A DNA stretch of 64,000 nucleotides from Pholis gunnellus (Eukaryota; Chordata; Actinopteri; Perciformes; Pholidae): contig OU342816.1 of assembly GCA_910591455.2 (NCBI GenBank), positions 16,725,138 to 16,789,137 of the forward strand. Direction: 5' to 3'. Below the pieces are notes generated by a model, which saw only the letters and a list, made by a program, of their open reading frames with translations, was not told the DNA's origin and ran no database searches. The first letter of the stretch is position 1. Every line of letters starts with the position of its first letter. The position numbers and the translations under genes were made by a program. This document shows positions 10,479 through 24,040 of this stretch, one piece after another.

Positions 10479-10977
10479 CAGACAGGCAGACAGACAGTTA
10501 CATGGACTGAGTGAGTGTGAGAGAGAGACAGACAGCCAGAGAGACAGTTAGATGACTGAGTGAGTGTGAGAGAGAGACAGACAGGCAGACAGACAGTTAG
10601 ATGACTGAGTGAGTGTGAGAGAGAGACAGGCAGGCAGACAGACAGTTATATGTACTGAGTGAGTGAGTGAGACAGGCAGACAGACAGTTATATGTACTGA
10701 GTGATTGAGTGAGACAGACAGCCAGACAGACAGTTAGATGACTGAGTGAGTGTGAGAGAGAGACAGACAGGCAGACAGACAGTTAGATGACTGAGTGAGT
10801 GTAAGAGAGAGACAGGCAGGCAGACAGACAGTTATATGTACTGAGTGAGTGAGTGAGACAGGCAGACAGACAGTAATATGTACTGACTGAGTGAGTGAGA
10901 CAGGCAAACAGACAGATATATGTACTGACTGAGTAAGTGAGACAGGCAGACGGAGTTATATGTACTGAGTGAGTGAG
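10479..10977 (+). repeat. C2: purine-rich minisatellite, 11 units
   Basis: It has the same unit order and length as C1 (499 bp), including GCCAGAGAGAC and GGCAAACAGAC. One unit differs by GAGTGATTGAGTG. C1 and C2 flank the 72-copy array and are close to identical. Confidence 0.95.
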
Positions 10978-11193
10978 CCTTTAATGTTTTCTTTGTGACG
11001 TCATTAAGCCCCTCCCTTCTGGTATTCAGCCCCTACCCACGACTCCATGGACAGAACAGTGTCATGATGACATCACGGATTCTCTGCCTTTAATGTTGTC
11101 TTTGTGACGTCATTAAGCCCCTCCCTACTGGTATTCAGCCCCTACCCACGACTCCATGGACAGAACAGTGTCATGATGACATCACGGATTCTC
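10978..11193 (+). repeat. A3: 109-bp minisatellite, 2 copies
   Basis: There are two units, the first being the TTTTCT/CCCTTCTGG type. This short array is the neighbour of the 72-copy A2, so large and small arrays sit side by side in one subfamily. Confidence 0.96.
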
Positions 11194-11969
11194 AGAAGCG
11201 TTTAAAAAAAAGGGGGACGGAAGAAATAGTGGAACTAGAAAATGCATTTCCTGCTGAAAATGCGTTGGAATGCTAAAAGCTGAAATTAATTGCAAAAACA
11301 TTGCTGAAAATAGATATCCAATTAAAAAAAAATTGCAAAAAGCTTAATAATTCAAAAAGTTTAAAGATTACAAATGGCTGAAAATACAGAAATGGGAGAC
11401 TACCTGTCTGAAAAATGTTGTAGCCTGAAAGCATTTAAACTGCACTGCTGAAAACCCTTCTAGTTGAAATGTTTAACTATGGTGTCTGTAGCTGAAAGTA
11501 TGAGAAAGAAGAAGGCTTTGAAAGTTGAAGAAGTTTAAGAGGATTTGAAGATTTTCTCCAGATATCCAATTAAAAAAAGATTGCAAACAGCTGAATAATT
11601 CAAAGTTTAAAGCTTACAAATATGAAAAGTCATATCACTCCTCTCCTGAAAGAGCTGAACATTTTAATATTTGAATGGTTTCTGTGGCTTAAAAAATGTC
11701 AGCAGTAGCGATATTTGTTTTAGTAGTAGTAGAAGTTGTAGTTCTAGTAGAAGTATTATAAGTAGTAGAAGTATTAGTAGCATTAGAATAAGTGTGTGTG
11801 TGGGGGGTCCTCTAAAAGTATCCTACCTGAATGACTGAATGAGAGACACAGAGAGAGAGAGAGAGAGAGAAGTGTATGTGTGCGTGTGTCTGTGAGTCTG
11901 TGTGTTTATCAACATTGCTGATTACCTTAATCACGAACACCTGTGTGCCAGCACCCTGTTCATGGAGAA
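11194..11969 (+). repeat. B3: AT-rich spacer, 776 bp, single 16-bp module
   Basis: It is 18 bp shorter than B2. One 16-bp module is missing, and 2 bp are lost where TATCCAAGACC becomes TATCCTACC. The second loss would shift any reading frame on the minus strand. Confidence 0.95.
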
Positions 11970-12468
11970 CAGACAGGCAGACAGACAGTTACATGGACTG
12001 AGTGAGTGTGAGAGAGAGACAGACAGCCAGAGAGACAGTTAGATGACTGAGTGAGTGTGAGAGAGAGACAGACAGGCAGACAGACAGTTAGATGACTGAG
12101 TGAGTGTGAGAGAGAGACAGGCAGGCAGACAGACAGTTATATGTACTGAGTGAGTGAGTGAGACAGGCAGACAGACAGTTATATGTACTGAGTGAGTGAG
12201 TGAGACAGACAGCCAGACAGACAGTTAGATGACTGAGTGAGTGTGAGAGAGAGACAGACAGGCAGACAGACAGTTAGATGACTGAGTGAGTGTAAGAGAG
12301 AGACAGGCAGGCAGACAGACAGTTATATGTACTAAGTGAGTGAGTGAGACAGGCAGACAGACAGTAATATGTACTGACTGAGTGAGTGAGACAGGCAAAC
12401 AGACAGATATATGTACTGACTGAGTAAGTGAGACAGGCAGACGGAGTTATATGTACTGAGTGAGTGAG
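11970..12468 (+). repeat. C3: purine-rich minisatellite, 11 units
   Basis: It is 499 bp with the C1 unit order. It is the last block carrying GCCAGAGAGAC and GGCAAACAGAC. One unit has TACTAAGTGAG. Confidence 0.95.
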
Positions 12469-14426
12469 CCTTTAATGTTTTCTTTGTGACGTCATTAAGC
12501 CCCTCCCTTCTGGTATTCAGCCCCTACCCACGACTCCATGGACAGAACAGTGTCATGATGACATCACGGATTCTCTGCCTTTAATGTTGTCTTTGTGACG
12601 TCATTAAGCCCCTCCCTACTGGTATTCAGCCCCTACCCACGACTCCATGGACAGAACAGTGTCATGATGACATCACGGATTCTCTGCCTTTAATGTTGTC
12701 TTTGTGACGTCATTAAGCCCCTCCCTACTGGTATTCAGCCCCTACCCACGACTCCATGGACAGAACAGTGTCATGATGACATCACGGATTCTCTGCCTTT
12801 AATGTTGTCTTTGTGACGTCATTAAGCCCCTCCCTACTGGTATTCAGCCCCTACCCACGACTCCATGGACAGAACAGTGTCATGATGACATCACGGTTTC
12901 TCTGCCTTTAATGTTGTCTTTGTGACGTCATTAAGCCCCTCCCTACTGGTATTCAGCCCCTACCCACGACTCCATGGACAGAACAGTGTCATGATGACAT
13001 CACGGATTCTCTGCCTTTAATGTTGTCTTTGTGACGTCATTAAGCCCCTCCCTACTGGTATTCAGCCCCTACCCACGACTCCATGGACAGAACAGTGTCA
13101 TGATGACATCACGGATTCTCTGCCTTTAATGTTGTCTTTGTGACGTCATTAAGCCCCTCCCTACTGGTATTCAGCCCCTACCCACGACTCCATGGACAGA
13201 ACAGTGTCATGATGACATCACGGATTCTCTGCCTTTAATGTTGTCTTTGTGACGTCATTAAGCCCCTCCCTACTGGTATTCAGCCCCTACCCACGACTCC
13301 ATGGACAGAACAGTGTCATGATGACATCACGGATTCTCTGCCTTTAATGTTGTCTTTGTGACGTCATTAAGCCCCTCCCTACTGGTATTCAGCCCTTACC
13401 CACGACTCCATGGACAGAAGTGTCATGATGACATCACGGATTCTCTGCCTTTAATGTTGTCTTTGTGACGTCATTAAGCCCCTCCCTACTGGTATTCAGC
13501 CCCTACCCACGACTCCATGGACAGAACAGTGTCATGATGACATCACGGATTCTCTGCCTTTAATGTTGTCTTTGTGACGTCATTAAGCCCCTCCCTACTG
13601 GTATTCAGCCCCTACCCACGACTCCATGGACAGAACAGTGTCATGATGACATCACGGATTCTCTGCCTTTAATGTTGTCTTTGTGACGTCATTAAGCCCC
13701 TCCCTACTGGTATTCAGCCCCTACCCACGACTCCATGGACAGAACAGTGTCATGATGACATCACGGATTCTCTGCCTTTAATGTTGTCTTTGTGACGTCA
13801 TTAAGCCCCTCCCTACTGGTATTCAGCCCCTACCCACGACTCCATGGACAGAACAGTGTCATGATGACATCACGGATTCTCTGCCTTTAATGTTGTCTTT
13901 GTGACGTCATTAAGCCCCTCCCTACTGGTATTCAGCCCCTACCCACGACTCCATGGACAGAACAGTGTCATGATGACATCACGGATTCTCTGCCTTTAAT
14001 GTTGTCTTTGTGACGTCATTAAGCCCCTCCCTACTGGTATTCAGCCCCTACCCACGACTCCATGGACAGAACAGTGTCATGATGACATCACGGATTCTCT
14101 GCCTTTAATGTTGTCTTTGTGACGTCATTAAGCCCCTCCCTACTGGTATTCAGCCCCTACCCACGACTCCATGGACAGAACAGTGTCATGATGACATCAC
14201 GGATTCTCTGCCTTTAATGTTGTCTTTGTGACGTCATTAAGCCCCTCCCTACTGGTATTCAGCCCCTACCCACGACTCCATGGACAGAACAGTGTCATGA
14301 TGACATCACGGATTCTCTGCCTTTAATGTTGTCTTTGTGACGTCATTAAGCCCCTCCCTACTGGTATTCAGCCCCTACCCACGACTCCATGGACAGAACA
14401 GTGTCATGATGACATCACAGATTCTC
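12469..14426 (+). repeat. A4: 109-bp minisatellite, 18 copies
   Basis: The first unit is the TTTTCT/CCCTTCTGG type. One unit near 13395-13420 combines CCCTTACCC with a 2-bp deletion (ACAGAAGTGTC). The same combination occurs in A2 near 2930 and in A5 near 16046, so this unit type was copied between arrays. The last unit has CATCACAG. Confidence 0.96.
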
Positions 14427-15214
14427 AGAAGCGTTTAAAAAAAAGGGCGTTTAAAAAAAAGGGGGACGGAAGAAATAGTGGAACTAGAAAATGCATTTCC
14501 TGCTGAAAATGCGTTGGAATGCTAAAAGCTGAAATTAATTGCAAAAACATTGCTGAAAATAGATATCCAATTAAAAAAAAATTGCAAAAAGCTTAATAAT
14601 TCAAAAAGTTTAAAGATTACAAATGGCTGAAAATACAGAAATGGGAGACTACCTGTCTGAAAAATGTTGTAGCCTGAAAGCATTTAAACTGCACTGCTGA
14701 AAACCCTTCTAGTTGAAATGTTTAACTATGGTGTCTGTAGCTGAAAGTATGAGAAAGAAGAAGGCTTTGAAAGTTGAAGAAGTTTAAGAGGATTTGAAGA
14801 TTTTCTCCAGATATCCAATTAAAAAAAGATTGCAAAAAGCTGAATAATTCAAAGTTTAAAGCTTACAAATATGAAAAGTCATATCACTCCTCTCCTGAAA
14901 GAGCTGAACATTTTAATATTTGAATGGTTTCTGTGGCTTAAAAAATGTCAGCAGTAGCGATATTTGTTTTAGTAGTAATAGAAGTTGTAGTTCTAGTAGA
15001 AGTATTATAAGTAGTAGAAGTATTAGTAGCATTAGAATAAGTGTGTGTGTGGGGGGTCCTCTAAAAGTATCCAAGACCTGATTGACTGAATGAAAGACAC
15101 AGAGAGAGAGAGAGAAGTGTATGTGTCCGTGTGTCTGTGAGTCTGTGTGTTTATCAACATTGCTGATTACCTTAATCACGAACACCTGTGTGCCAGCAGC
15201 CTGTTCATGGAGAA
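14427..15214 (+). repeat. B4: AT-rich spacer, 788 bp
   Basis: From here on blocks have GCCAGCAGCCTG and a shorter (GA)n. B4 and B5 share GAATGAAAGACAC and GTATGTGTCCGTG. The 5' module is still the GTTTAAAA form, as in B2 and B3. Confidence 0.96.
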
Positions 15215-15751
15215 CAGACAGGCAGACAGACAGTTACATGGACTGAGTGAGTGTGAGAGAGAGACAGACAGACAGACAGACAGTTAGATGACTGAGTGAG
15301 TGTGAGAGAGAGACAGACAGGCAGACAGACAGTTAGATGACTGAGTGAGTGTGAGAGAGAGACAGGCAGGCAGACAGACAGTTATATGTACTGAGTGAGT
15401 GAGTGAGACAGGCAGACAGACAGTTATATGTACTGAGTGAGTGAGACAGGCAGACAGACAGTTATATGTACTGAGTGAGTGAGTGAGACAGACAGCCAGA
15501 CAGACAGTTAGATGACTGAGTGAGTGTGAGAGAGAGACAGACAGGCAGACAGACAGTTAGATGACTGAGTGAGTGTGAGAGAGAGACAGGCAGGCAGACA
15601 GACAGTTATAAGTACTGAGTGAGTGAGTGAGACAGGCAGACAGACAGTAATATGTACTGACTGAGTGAGTGAGACAGGCAGACAGACAGATATATGTACT
15701 GACTGAGTAAGTGAGACAGGCAGACGGAGTTATATGTACTGAGTGAGTGAG
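15215..15751 (+). repeat. C4: purine-rich minisatellite, 12 units
   Basis: It is 537 bp. An extra 38-bp short unit, lacking one GAGT, accounts for the difference from 499. One unit has TTATAAGTACTG, shared with C5. Confidence 0.94.
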
Positions 15752-18363
15752 CCTTTAATGTTGTCTTTGTGACGTCATTAAGCCCCTCCCTACTGGTATT
15801 CAGCCCCTACCCACGACTCCATGGACAGAACAGTGTCATGATGACATCACGGATTCTCTGCCTTTAATGTTGTCTTTGTGACGTCATTAAGCCCCTCCCT
15901 ACTGGTATTCAGCCCCTACCCACGACTCCATGGACAGAACAGTGTCATGATGACATCACGGATTCTCTGCCTTTAATGTTGTCTTTGTGACGTCATTAAG
16001 CCCCTCCCTACTGGTATTCAGCCCTTACCCACGACTCCATGGACAGAAGTGTCATGATGACATCACGGATTCTCTGCCTTTAATGTAGTCTTTGTGACGT
16101 CATTAAGCCCCTCCCTACTGGTATTCAGCCCCTACCCACGACTCCATGGACAGAACAGTGTCATGATGACATCACGGATTCTCTGCCTTTAATGTTGTCA
16201 TTGTGACGTCATTAAGCCCCTCCCTACTGGTATTCAGCCCCTACCCACGACTCCATGGACAGAACAGTGTCATGATGACATCACGGATTCTCTGCCTTTA
16301 ATGTTGTCTTTGTGACGTCATTAAGCCCCTCCCTACTGGTATTCAGCCCTTACCCACGACTCCATGGACAGAACAGTGTCATGATGACATCACGGATTCT
16401 CTGCCTTTAATGTTGTCTTTGTGACGTCATTAAGCCCCTCCCTACTGGTATTCAGCCCCTACCCACGACTCCATGGACAGAACAGTGTCATGATGACATC
16501 ACGGATTCTCTGCCTTTAATGTTGTCTTTGTGACGTCATTAAGCCCCTCCCTACTGGTATTCAGCCCCTACCCACGACTCCATGGACAGAACAGTGTCAT
16601 GATGACATCACGGATTCTCTGCCTTTAATGTTGTCTTTGTTACGTCATTAAGCCCCTCCCTACTGGTATTCAGCCCCTACCCACGACTCCATGGACAGAA
16701 CAGTGTCATGATGACATCACGGATTCTCTGCCTTTAATGTTGTCTTTGTGACGTCATTAAGCCCCTCCCTACTGGTATTCAGCCCCTACCCACGACTCCA
16801 TGGACAGAACAGTATCATGATGACATCACGGATTCTCTGCCTTTAATGTGGTCTTTGTGACGTCATTAAGCCCCTCCCTACTGGTATTCAGCCCCTACCC
16901 ACGACTCCATGGACAGAACAGTGTCATGATGACATCACGGATTCTCTGCCTTTAATGTTGTCTTTGTGACGTCATTAAGCCCCTCCCTACTGGTATTCAG
17001 CCCCTACCCACGACTCCATGGACAGAACAGTGTCATGATGACATCACGGATTCTCTGCCTTTAATGTTGTCTTTGTGACGTCATTAAGCCACTCCCTACT
17101 GGTATTCAGCCCCTACCCACGACTCCATGGACAGAACAGTGTCATGATGACATCACGGATTCTCTGCCTTTAATGTTGTCTTTGTGACGTCATTAAGCCC
17201 CTCCCTACTGGTATTCAGCCCCTACCCACGACTCCATGGACAGAACAGTGTCATGATGACATCACGGATTCTCTGCCTTTAATGTTGTCTTTGTGACGTC
17301 ATTAAGCCCCTCCCTACTGGTATTCAGCCCTTACCCACGACTCCATGGACAGAACAGTGTCATGATGACATCACGGATTCTCTGCCTTTAATGTTGTCTT
17401 TGTGACGTCATTAAGCCCCTCCCTACTGGTATTCAGCCCCTACCCACGACTCCATGGACAGAACAGTGTCATGATGACATCACGGATTCTCTGCCTTTAA
17501 TGTTGTCTTTGTGACGTCATTAAGCCCCTCCCTACTGGTATTCAGCCCCTACCCACGACTCCATGGACAGAACAGTGTCATGATGACATCACGGATTCTC
17601 TGCCTTTAATGTTGTCTTTGTGACGTCATTAAGCCCCTCCCTACTGGTATTCAGCCCCTACCCACGACTCCATGGACAGAACAGTGTCATGATGACATCA
17701 CGGATTCTCTGCCTTTAATGTTGTCTTTGTGACGTCATTAAGCCCCTCCCTACTGGTATTCAGCCCCTACCCACGACTCCATGGACAGAACAGTGTCATG
17801 ATGACATCACGGATTCTCTGCCTTTAATGTTGTCTTTGTGACGTCATTAAGCCCCTCCCTACTGGTATTCAGCCCCTACCCACGACTCCATGGACAGAAC
17901 AGTGTCATGATGACATCACGGATTCTCTGCCTTTAATGTTGTCTTTGTGACGTCATTAAGCCCCTCCCTACTGGTATTCAGCCCCTACCCACGACTCCAT
18001 GGACAGAACAGTGTCATGATGACATCACGGATTCTCTGCCTTTAATGTTGTCTTTGTGACGTCATTAAGCCCCTCCCTACTGGTATTCAGCCCCTACCCA
18101 CGACTCCATGGACAGAACAGTGTCATGATGACATCACGGATTCTCTGCCTTTAATGTTGTCTTTGTGACGTCATTAAGCCCCTCCCTACTGGTATTCAGC
18201 CCCTACCCACGACTCCATGGACAGAACAGTGTCATGATGACATCACGGATTCTCTGCCTTTAATGTTGTCTTTGTGACGTCATTAAGCCCCTCCCTACTG
18301 GTATTCAGCCCTTACCCACGACTCCATGGACAGAACAGTGTCATGATGACATCACGGATTCTC
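15752..18363 (+). repeat. A5: 109-bp minisatellite, 24 copies
   Basis: The first unit is the ordinary TTGTCT/CCCTACTGG type. Variants include the ACAGAAGTGTC unit near 16046, TTGTCATTG near 16199, a CRE changed to TTACGTCA at 16640-16647, TGTGGTC at 16850 and several CCCTTACCC units. Confidence 0.96.
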
Positions 18364-19151
18364 AGAAGCGTTTCAAAAAAAGGGCGTTTCAAAAAAAGGG
18401 GGACGGAAGAAATAGTGGAACTAGAAAATGCATTTCCTGCTGAAAATGCGTTGGAATGCTAAAAGCTGAAATTAATTGCAAAAACATTGCTGAAAATAGA
18501 TATCCAATTAAAAAAAAATTGCAAAAAGCTTAATAATTCAAAAGGTTTAAAGATTACAAATGGCTGAAAATACAGAAGTGGGAGACTACCTGTCTGAAAA
18601 ATGTTGTAGCCTGAAAGCATTTAAACTGCACTGCTGAAAACCCTTCTAGTTGAAATGTTTAACTATGGTGTCTGTAGCTGAAAGTATGAGAAAGAAGAAG
18701 TCTTTGAAAGTTGAAGAAGTTTAAGAGGATTTGAAGATTTTCTCCAGATATCCAATTAAAAAAAGATTGCAAAAAGCTGAATAATTCAAAGTTTAAAGCT
18801 TACAAATATGAAAAGTCATATCACTCCTCTCCTGAAAGAGCTGAACATTTTAATATTTGAATGGTTTCTGTGGCTTAAAAAATGTCAGCAGTAGCGATAT
18901 TTGTTTTAGTAGTAGTAGAAGTTGTAGTTCTAGTAGAAGTATTATAAGTAGTAGAAGTATTAGTAGCATTAGAATAAGTGTGTGTGTGGGGGGTCCTCTA
19001 AAAGTATCCAAGACCTGAATGACTGAATGAAAGACACAGAGAGAGAGAGAGAAGTGTATGTGTCCGTGTGTCTGTGAGTCTGTGTGTTTATCAACATTGC
19101 TGATTACCTTAATCACGAACACCTGTGTGCCAGCAGCCTGTTCATGGAGAA
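18364..19151 (+). repeat. B5: AT-rich spacer, 788 bp
   Basis: Both 16-bp modules are the GTTTCAAA form. It shares GTGTCCGTG and GAATGAAAGAC with B4. Private variants are AAAGGTTTAAAG, CAGAAGTGGG and GAAGTCTTTG. Confidence 0.96.
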
Positions 19152-19509
19152 CAGACAGGCAGACAGACAGTTACATGGACTGAGTGAGTGTGAGAGAGAG
19201 ACAGACAGACAGACAGACAGTTAGATGACTGAGTGAGTGAGTGAGACGGACAGCCAGACAGACAGTTAGATGACTGAGTGAGTGTGAGAGAGAGACAGAC
19301 AGGCAGACAGACAGTTAGATGACTGAGTGAGTGTGAGAGAGAGACAGGCAGGCAGACAGACAGTTATAAGTACTGAGTGAGTGAGTGAGACAGGCAGACA
19401 GACAGTAATATGTACTGACTGAGTGAGTGAGACAGGCAGACAGACAGATATATGTACTGACTGAGTAAGTGAGACAGGCAGACGGAGTTATATGTACTGA
19501 GTGAGTGAG
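19152..19509 (+). repeat. C5: purine-rich minisatellite, 8 units
   Basis: It is a shortened block of 358 bp. A hybrid 45-bp unit joins the GATGACTG class to a GAGTGAGTGAG end, which suggests deletion by exchange between the two unit classes. Confidence 0.93.
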
Positions 19510-20924
19510 CCTTTAATGTTGTCTTTGTGACGTCATTAAGCCCCTCCCTACTGGTATTCAGCCCCTACCCACGACTCCATGGACAGAACAGTGTCATGAT
19601 GACATCACGGATTCTCTGCCTTTAATGTTGTCTTTGTGACGTCATTAAGCCCCTCCCTACTGGTATTCAGCCCCTACCCACGACTCCATGGACAGAACAG
19701 TGTCATGATGACATCACGGATTCTCTGCCTTTAATGTTGTCTTTGTGACGTCATTAAGCCCCTCCCTACTGGTATTCAGCCCCTACCCACGACTCCATGG
19801 ACAGAACAGTGTCATGATGACATCACGGATTCTCTGCCTTTAATGTTGTCATTGTGACGTCATTAAGCCCCTCCCTACTGGTATTCAGCCCCTACCCACG
19901 ACTCCATGGACAGAACAGTGTCATGATGACATCACGGATTCTCTGCCTTTAATGTTGTCTTTGTGACGTCATTAAGCCCCTCCCTACTGGTATTCAGCCC
20001 TTACCCACGACTCCATGGACAGAACAGTGTCATGATGACATCACGGATTCTCTGCCTTTAATGTTGTCTTTGTGACGTCATTAAGCCCCTCCCTACTGGT
20101 ATTCAGCCCCTACCCACGACTCCATGGACAGAACAGTGTCATGATGACATCACGGATTCTCTGCCTTTAATGTTGTCTTTGTGACGTCATTAAGCCCCTC
20201 CCTACTGGTATTCAGCCCCTACCCACGACTCCATGGACAGAACAGTGTCATGATGACATCACGGATTCTCTGCCTTTAATGTTGTCTTTGTGACGTCATT
20301 AAGCCCCTCCCTACTGGTATTCAGCCCCTACCCACAACTCCATGGACAGAACAGTATCATGATGACATCACGGATTCTCTGCCTTTAATGTTGTCTTTGT
20401 GACGTCATTAAGCCCCTCCCTACTGGTATTCAGCCCCTACCCACGACTCCATGGACAGAACAGTGTCATGATGACATCACGGATTCTCTGCCTTTAATGT
20501 TGTCTTTGTGACGTCATTAAGCCCCTCCCTACTGGTATTCAGCCCCTACCCACGACTCCATGGACAGAACAGTGTCATGATGACATCACGGATTCTCTGC
20601 CTTTAATGTTGTCTTTGTGACGTCATTAAGCCCCTCCCTACTCGTATTCAGCCCCTACCCACGACTCCATGGACAGAACAGTGTCATGATGACATCACGG
20701 ATTCTCTGCCTTTAATGTTGTCTTTGTGACGTCATTAAGCCCCTCCCTACTGGTATTCAGCCCCTACCCGAAACTCCATGGACAGAACAGTGTCATGATG
20801 ACATCACGGATTCTCTACCTTTAATGTTGTCTTTGTGACGTCATTAAGCCCCTCCCTACTGGTATTCAGCCCCTACCCACGACTCCATGGACAGAACAGT
20901 GTCATGATGACATCACGGATTCTC
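19510..20924 (+). repeat. A6: 109-bp minisatellite, 13 copies
   Basis: Variants include TTGTCATTG near 19851, CCCACAACTCC near 20335, ACTCGTATTC near 20643 and CCCGAAACTCC near 20769. Confidence 0.96.
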
Positions 20925-21716
20925 AGAAGCGTTTAAAAAAAAGGGCGTTTCAAAAAAAGGGGGACGGAAGAAATAGTGGAACTAGAAAATGCATTTCCTG
21001 CTGAAAATGCGTTGGAATGCTAAAAGCTGAAATTAATTGCAAAAACATTGCTGAAAATAGATATCCAATTAAAAAAAAATTGCAAAAAGCTTAATAATTC
21101 AAAAAGTTTAAAGATTACAAATGGCTGAAAATACAGAAATGGGAGACTACCTGTCTGAAAAATGTTGTAGCCTGAAAGCATTTAAACTGCACTGCTGAAA
21201 ACCCTTCTAGTTGAAATGTTTAACTATGGTGTCTGTAGCTGAAAGTATGAGAAAGAAGAAGGCTTTGAAAGTTGAAGAAGTTTAAGAGGATTTGAAGATT
21301 TTCTCCAGATATCCAATTAAAAAAAGATTGCAAAAAGCTGAATAATTCAAAGTTTAAAGCTTACAAATATGAAAAGTCATATCACTCCTCTCCTGAAAGA
21401 GCTGAACATTTTAATATTTGAATGGTTTCTGTGGCTTAAAAAATGTCAGCAGTAGCGATATTTGTTTTAGTAGTAGTAGAAGTTGTAGTTCTAGTAGAAG
21501 TATTATAAGTAGTAGAAGTATTAGTAGCATTAGAATAAGTGTGTGTGTGGGGGGTCCTCTAAAAGTATCCAAGACCTGAATGACTGAATGAGAGACACAG
21601 AGAGAGAGAGAGAGAGAAGTGTATGTGTGCGTGTGTCTGTGAGTCTGTGTGTATATCAACATTGCTGATTACCTTAATCACGAACACCTGTGTGCCAGCA
21701 GCCTGTTCATGGAGAA
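20925..21716 (+). repeat. B6: AT-rich spacer, 792 bp
   Basis: The first 16-bp module is GTTTAAAA and the second is GTTTCAAA. The (GA)n is intermediate in length, and GTGTGTATATC replaces GTGTGTTTATC. Confidence 0.96.
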
Positions 21717-22162
21717 CAGACAGGCAGACAGACAGTTACATGGACTGAGTGAGTGTGAGAGAGAGACAGACAGGCAGACAGACAGTTAGATGACTGAGTG
21801 AGTGTGAGAGAGAGACAGGCAGGCAGACAGAAAGTTATATGTACTGAGTGAGTGAGTGAGACAGGCAGACAGACAGTTATATGTACTGAGTGAGTGAGTG
21901 AGACAGACAGCCAGACAGACAGTTAGATGACTGAGTGAGTGTGAGAGAGAGACAGACAGGCAGACAGACAGTTAGATGACTGAGTGAGTGTAAGAGAGAG
22001 ACAGGCAGGCAGACAGACAGTTATATGTACTGAGTGAGTGAGTGAGACAGGCAGACAGTAATATGTACTGACTGAGTGAGTGAGACAGGCAGACAGACAG
22101 ATATATGTACTGACTGAGTAAGTGAGACAGGCAGACGGAGTTATATGTACTGAGTGAGTTAG
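21717..22162 (+). repeat. C6: purine-rich minisatellite, 10 units
   Basis: It is 446 bp. The unit with TAATATGTACTG is shortened by one GACA, and the junction reads GTTAGCC instead of GTGAGCC. Confidence 0.93.
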
Positions 22163-23250
22163 CCTTTAATGTTGTCTTTGTGACGTCATTAAGCCCCTCC
22201 CTACTGGTATTCAGCCCCTACCCACGACTCCATGGACAGAACAGTGTCATGATGACATCACGGATTCTCTGCCTTTAATGTTGTCTTTGTGACGTCATTA
22301 AGCCCCTCCCTACTGGTATTCAGCCCCTACCCGAGACTCCATGGACAGAACAGTGTCATGATGACATCACGGATTCTCTGCCTTTAATGTTGTCTTTGTG
22401 ACGTCATTAAGCCCCTCCCTACTGGTATTCAGCCCCTACCCACGACTCCATGGACAGAACAGTGTCATGATGACATCACGGATTCTCTGCCTTTAATGTT
22501 GTCTTTGTGACGTCATTAAGCCCCTCCCTACTGGTATTCAGCCCCTACCCACGACTCCATGGACAGAACAGTGTCATGATGACATCACGGATTCTCTGCC
22601 GTTAATGTTGTCTTTGTGACGTCATTAAGCCCCTCCCTACTGGTATTCAGCCCCTACCCACGACTCCATGGACAGAACAGTGTCATGATGACATCACGGA
22701 TTCTCTGCCTTTAATGTTGTCTTTGTGACGTCATTAAGCCCCTCCCTACTGGTATTCAGCCCCTACCCACGACTCCATGGACAGAACAGTGTCATGATGA
22801 CATCACGGATTCTCTGCCGTTAATGTTGTCTTTGTGACGTCATTAAGCCCCTCCCTACTGGTATTCAGCCCCTACCCACGACTCCATGGACAGAACAGTG
22901 TCATGATGACATCACGGATTCTCTGCCTTTAATGTTGTCTTTGTGACGTCATTAAGCCCCTCCCTACTGGTATTCAGCCCTTACCCACGACTCCATGGAC
23001 AGAACAGTGTCATGATGACATCACGGATTCTCTGCCTTTAATGTTGTCTTTGTGACGTCATTAAGCCCCTCCCTACTGGTATTCAGCCCCTACCCGAGAC
23101 TCCATGGACAGAACAGTGTCATGATGACATCACGGATTCTCTGCCTTTAATGTTGTCTTTGTGACGTCATTAAGCCCCTCCCTACTGGTATTCAGCCCCT
23201 ACCCACGACTCCATGGACAGAACAGTGTCATGATGACATCACGGATTCTC
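22163..23250 (+). repeat. A7: 109-bp minisatellite, 10 copies
   Basis: TGCCGTTAATG occurs at 22601 and 22819, exactly two units apart, which suggests a two-unit duplication. CCCGAGACTCC marks units near 22332 and 23095. Confidence 0.96.
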
Positions 23251-24040
23251 AGAAGCGTTTCAAAAAAAGGGCGTTTCAAAAAAAGGGGGACGGAAGAAAT
23301 AGTGGAACTAGAAAATGCATTTCCTGCTGAAAATGCGTTGGAATGCTAAAAGCTGAAATTAATTGCAAAAACATTGCTGAAAATAGATATCCAATTAAAA
23401 AAAAATTGCAAAAAGCTTAATAATTCAAAAAGTTTAAAGATTACAAATGGCTGAAAATACAGAAATGGGAGACTACCTGTCTGAAAAATGTTGTAGCCTG
23501 AAAGCATTTAAACTCCACTGCTGAAAACCCTTCTAGTTGAAATGTTTAACTATGGTGTCTGTAGCTGAAAGTATGAGAAAGAAGAAGGCTTTGAAAGTTG
23601 AAGAAGTTTAAGAGGATTTGAAGATTTTCTCCAGATATCCAATTAAAAAAAGATTGCAAAAAGCTGAATAATTCAAAGTTTAAAGCTTACAAATATGAAA
23701 AGTCATATCACTCCTCTCCTGAAAGAGCTGAACATTTTAATATTTGAATAGTTTCTGTGGCTTAAAAAATGTCAGCAGTAGCGATATTTGTTTTAGTAGT
23801 AGTAGAAGTTGTAGTTCTAGTAGAAGTATTATAAGTAGTAGAAGTATTAGTAGCATTAGAATAAGTGTGTGTGTGGGGGGTCCTCTAGAAGTATCCAAGA
23901 CCTGAATGACTGAATGAGAGACACAGAGAGAGAGAGAGAGAAGTGTATGTGTGCGTGTGTCTGTGAGTCTGTGTGTTTATCAACATTGCTGATTACCTTA
24001 ATCACGAACACCTGTGTGCCAGCAGCCTGTTCATGGAGAA
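23251..24040 (+). repeat. B7: AT-rich spacer, 790 bp
   Basis: The (GA)n run is one repeat longer than the common length, which breaks the minus-strand frame open in neighbouring blocks. Private changes are AACTCCACTG, GAATAGTTTC and TCTAGAAGTA. Confidence 0.96.
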
